A stretch of 14,189 nucleotides of DNA. Source: Acidimicrobiales bacterium (GTDB taxonomy: Bacteria > Actinomycetota > Acidimicrobiia > Acidimicrobiales > CADCSY01). The DNA is taken from the NCBI GenBank assembly GCA_030447125.1, contig JAUJLZ010000023.1, forward strand, positions 1 to 14,189. Direction: 5' to 3'. A program made the translations under genes and the position numbers. Below, one piece after another: positions 13,419 through 14,189 of the stretch. The notes beneath the pieces were generated by a model. The model did not search any database, was not told the DNA's origin, and worked only from the letters and a program-made list of their open reading frames with translations. Numbering within the stretch: position 1 is the stretch's first letter; every line of letters starts with the position of its first letter.

Positions 13419-13942
13419 GAAGCGGGCTGTCCGGCCAGCAACAGGTCGACCGCCGCGTTCAGGTCGGCGGCGACCTCGGGTGCGGCGGCCACCTCGGCAG
13501 GGCGCGTGACCGGCGTGGGCACCAGTACCGGCCGGGCGCCTGCGGCCAGCGCGGCCTCCACGTCGGCGCCGATGTCGCCTACCAGGGCGCAGGACCCCAC
13601 TGCCACCCCCAGGGCAGCTGCAGCCGCCAACACCATGCCGGGCTGAGGCTTGCGGCAGCCGCACCCGTCGTGGGGCCCGTGGGGGCAGACCCAGAAGGCG
13701 GTGAAGGGGCCGAGCAGCTCGTCGACCCGGGCGTTGACGGCGTCGACCTGTTCGGCGCTGAGCAGGCCCCGGGCGATGCCGCTCTGGTTGCTCACCACCG
13801 CCACGGGGATCCCTCGTCGACGGAGCCGATCGAGGGCCCGCCGGGCCCCGGCCACGGGGGTGACGAGGCCAGGATCACCGTTGTAGGGCACGTCCACGAC
13901 CAGCGTGCCGTCGCGGTCGATCAACACAGCCTGGATCTGCAC
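13415..13942 (-). CDS. gmhB: D-glycero-D-manno-heptose 1,7-bisphosphate 7-phosphatase (HAD family)
   Basis: GmhB removes the 7-phosphate between the kinase and adenylyltransferase steps of HldE. The product has HAD motif I LIDRDGTLV (D9, D11), motif II VVSNQSGIARG, the GmhB zinc loop CPHGPHDGCGCRKP (C86, H88, C94, C96) with K98 of motif III, and VGDIGADVEAA (D123). Histidinol-phosphate phosphatases share this fold and zinc loop, but the operon (gmhA-hldE, GT9) decides for GmhB. The start is uncertain: GTG 13942 gives MQIQAVLIDRDG and 175 residues, with GGGGAA about 9 nt upstream; TTG 13975 would add 11 residues. It is the first gene of the operon, with a hairpin-rich region before it. Confidence 0.93.
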   Translation of the reverse strand: MQIQAVLIDRDGTLVVDVPYNGDPGLVTPVAGARRALDRLRRRGIPVAVVSNQSGIARGLLSAEQVDAVNARVDELLGPFTAFWVCPHGPHDGCGCRKPQPGMVLAAAAALGVAVGSCALVGDIGADVEAALAAGARPVLVPTPVTRPAEVAAAPEVAADLNAAVDLLLAGQPAS

Positions 13943-13989
13943 GCAGAGACATTCCCCGCGAGGCAGAAGGAGCAAACCCAGCAGTGCCA

Positions 13990-14163
13990 GCGCCTCGTTA
14001 GGTCGCCGGCGACACCAGCCGCCGAAGGCGGCCGTAGCTGGCTGGCGGCCCAGCGAGCAAGGAAGGTGCTCAGGGCGAAGGCCGGCGGGCTTTGCCCACC
14101 GGCCGGAGCACCATCCGTTCGCCGTCGAACCTCTGGTTCGGCGGTGAGGCTCAATAGAGGCGC
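13990..14163 (-). other. Hairpin-rich non-coding region upstream of gmhB, possible structured leader RNA
   Basis: No convincing gene covers 13943-14163, but the stretch is packed with pairing segments. An outer stem joins 13990-13996 (GCGCCTC) and 14157-14163 (GAGGCGC). Inside are a 12-bp palindrome (14002-14013), 14018-14023 with 14027-14032, and 14041-14045 with 14050-14054. 14065-14071 pairs with 14106-14112, enclosing 14080-14090 with 14094-14104; 14126-14131 pairs with 14135-14140. The one irregular pair of the long stem (14086/14098) is C/A on the plus strand but a G-U wobble on the minus strand, so a minus-strand transcript folds better. That would make it a 5' leader of the heptose operon. 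A small RNA or a palindromic mobile element is also possible. Confidence 0.45.
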
Positions 14164-14189
14164 ATGCTGAGGTGGACGGCGGTGCCTTC
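14164..14189 (+). CDS. Possible start of a divergent gene, cut by window edge
   Basis: ATG at 14164 opens eight codons (MLRWTAVP) to the window end, with AGAGG 3 nt upstream as a closely spaced Shine-Dalgarno. The ATG comes directly after the closing half of the outer stem of the hairpin region. Too little is visible to name or confirm it. Confidence 0.25.

Noticed and set aside
13997..14003. GTTAGGT, matching the GTTRRRY core of integron attC sites
   Set aside because: No paired RYYYAAC core with proper spacing is found on either strand, and there is no integron integrase in the window.
14034..14046. GTAGCTGGC, resembling the 3' part of SRP RNA
   Set aside because: The diagnostic SRP domain IV loop (GGAAGGAAGCAGCC type) is absent on both strands.
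14125..14140. GGTTCGA-type T-loop on the minus strand, suggesting a tRNA
   Set aside because: No acceptor stem or anticodon arm can be built around it; the bases form a simple CGAACC/GGTTCG hairpin.

Overview
The window is GC-rich DNA with dense, mostly actinobacterial-style coding: many GTG starts, ATGA/GTGA four-base gene overlaps, and promoters whose -10 box sits directly before the start codon. Gene order mec-cysO-cysM ... murI-(Rv1339-like)-rph-rdgB matches the Mycobacterium tuberculosis block Rv1334-Rv1341, so the source is almost certainly an actinobacterium. A deep branch such as Acidimicrobiia is my guess, from general resemblance only.

Left end, minus strand (1-864): the trans-translation pair. 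A tmRNA gene (ssrA), cut by the window edge in its T-arm, follows smpB. Its tag reads ANSDSNLALAA-stop. smpB is divergent from the next operon, with only 20 bp between the two GTG starts. Two -10-like hexamers that share one TA step fill that gap, so both genes look leaderless and driven by one bidirectional promoter.

Plus strand (885-8316): first the sulfur-carrier cysteine pathway, mec (JAMM peptidase), cysO (carrier protein) and cysM (synthase). CysO carries two residues (Ala-Gly) after the usual terminal Gly-Gly, so it probably needs trimming, and the JAMM peptidase next door is the obvious candidate. Then come a SAM methyltransferase, a cupredoxin-like protein lacking a normal N-terminus, a large imperfect hairpin, and a tightly coupled set: mscS-type channel, murI (apparently starting at CTG), an MBL-fold hydrolase like Rv1339, and rph. 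A hairpin plus T-run follows rph, then rdgB and an unrecognised 99-residue gene behind a leaderless-type promoter.

Minus strand (8335-13942): a five-gene overlapping operon for an ADP-heptose-type sugar. In transcription order it has gmhB, a GT9 heptosyltransferase-like gene, a GT4 glycosyltransferase, a single 691-codon gene fusing GmhA to both halves of HldE, and a short-chain dehydrogenase. It supplies every step from sedoheptulose 7-phosphate to ADP-D-glycero-beta-D-manno-heptose plus candidate transferases. No recognisable HldD epimerase is present here. The two HldE domains are joined by a perfect 15-bp tandem repeat encoding an Ala/Gly linker.

Right end (13943-14189): a hairpin-rich, apparently non-coding stretch upstream of the heptose operon, then a possible start of a divergent gene at the edge.
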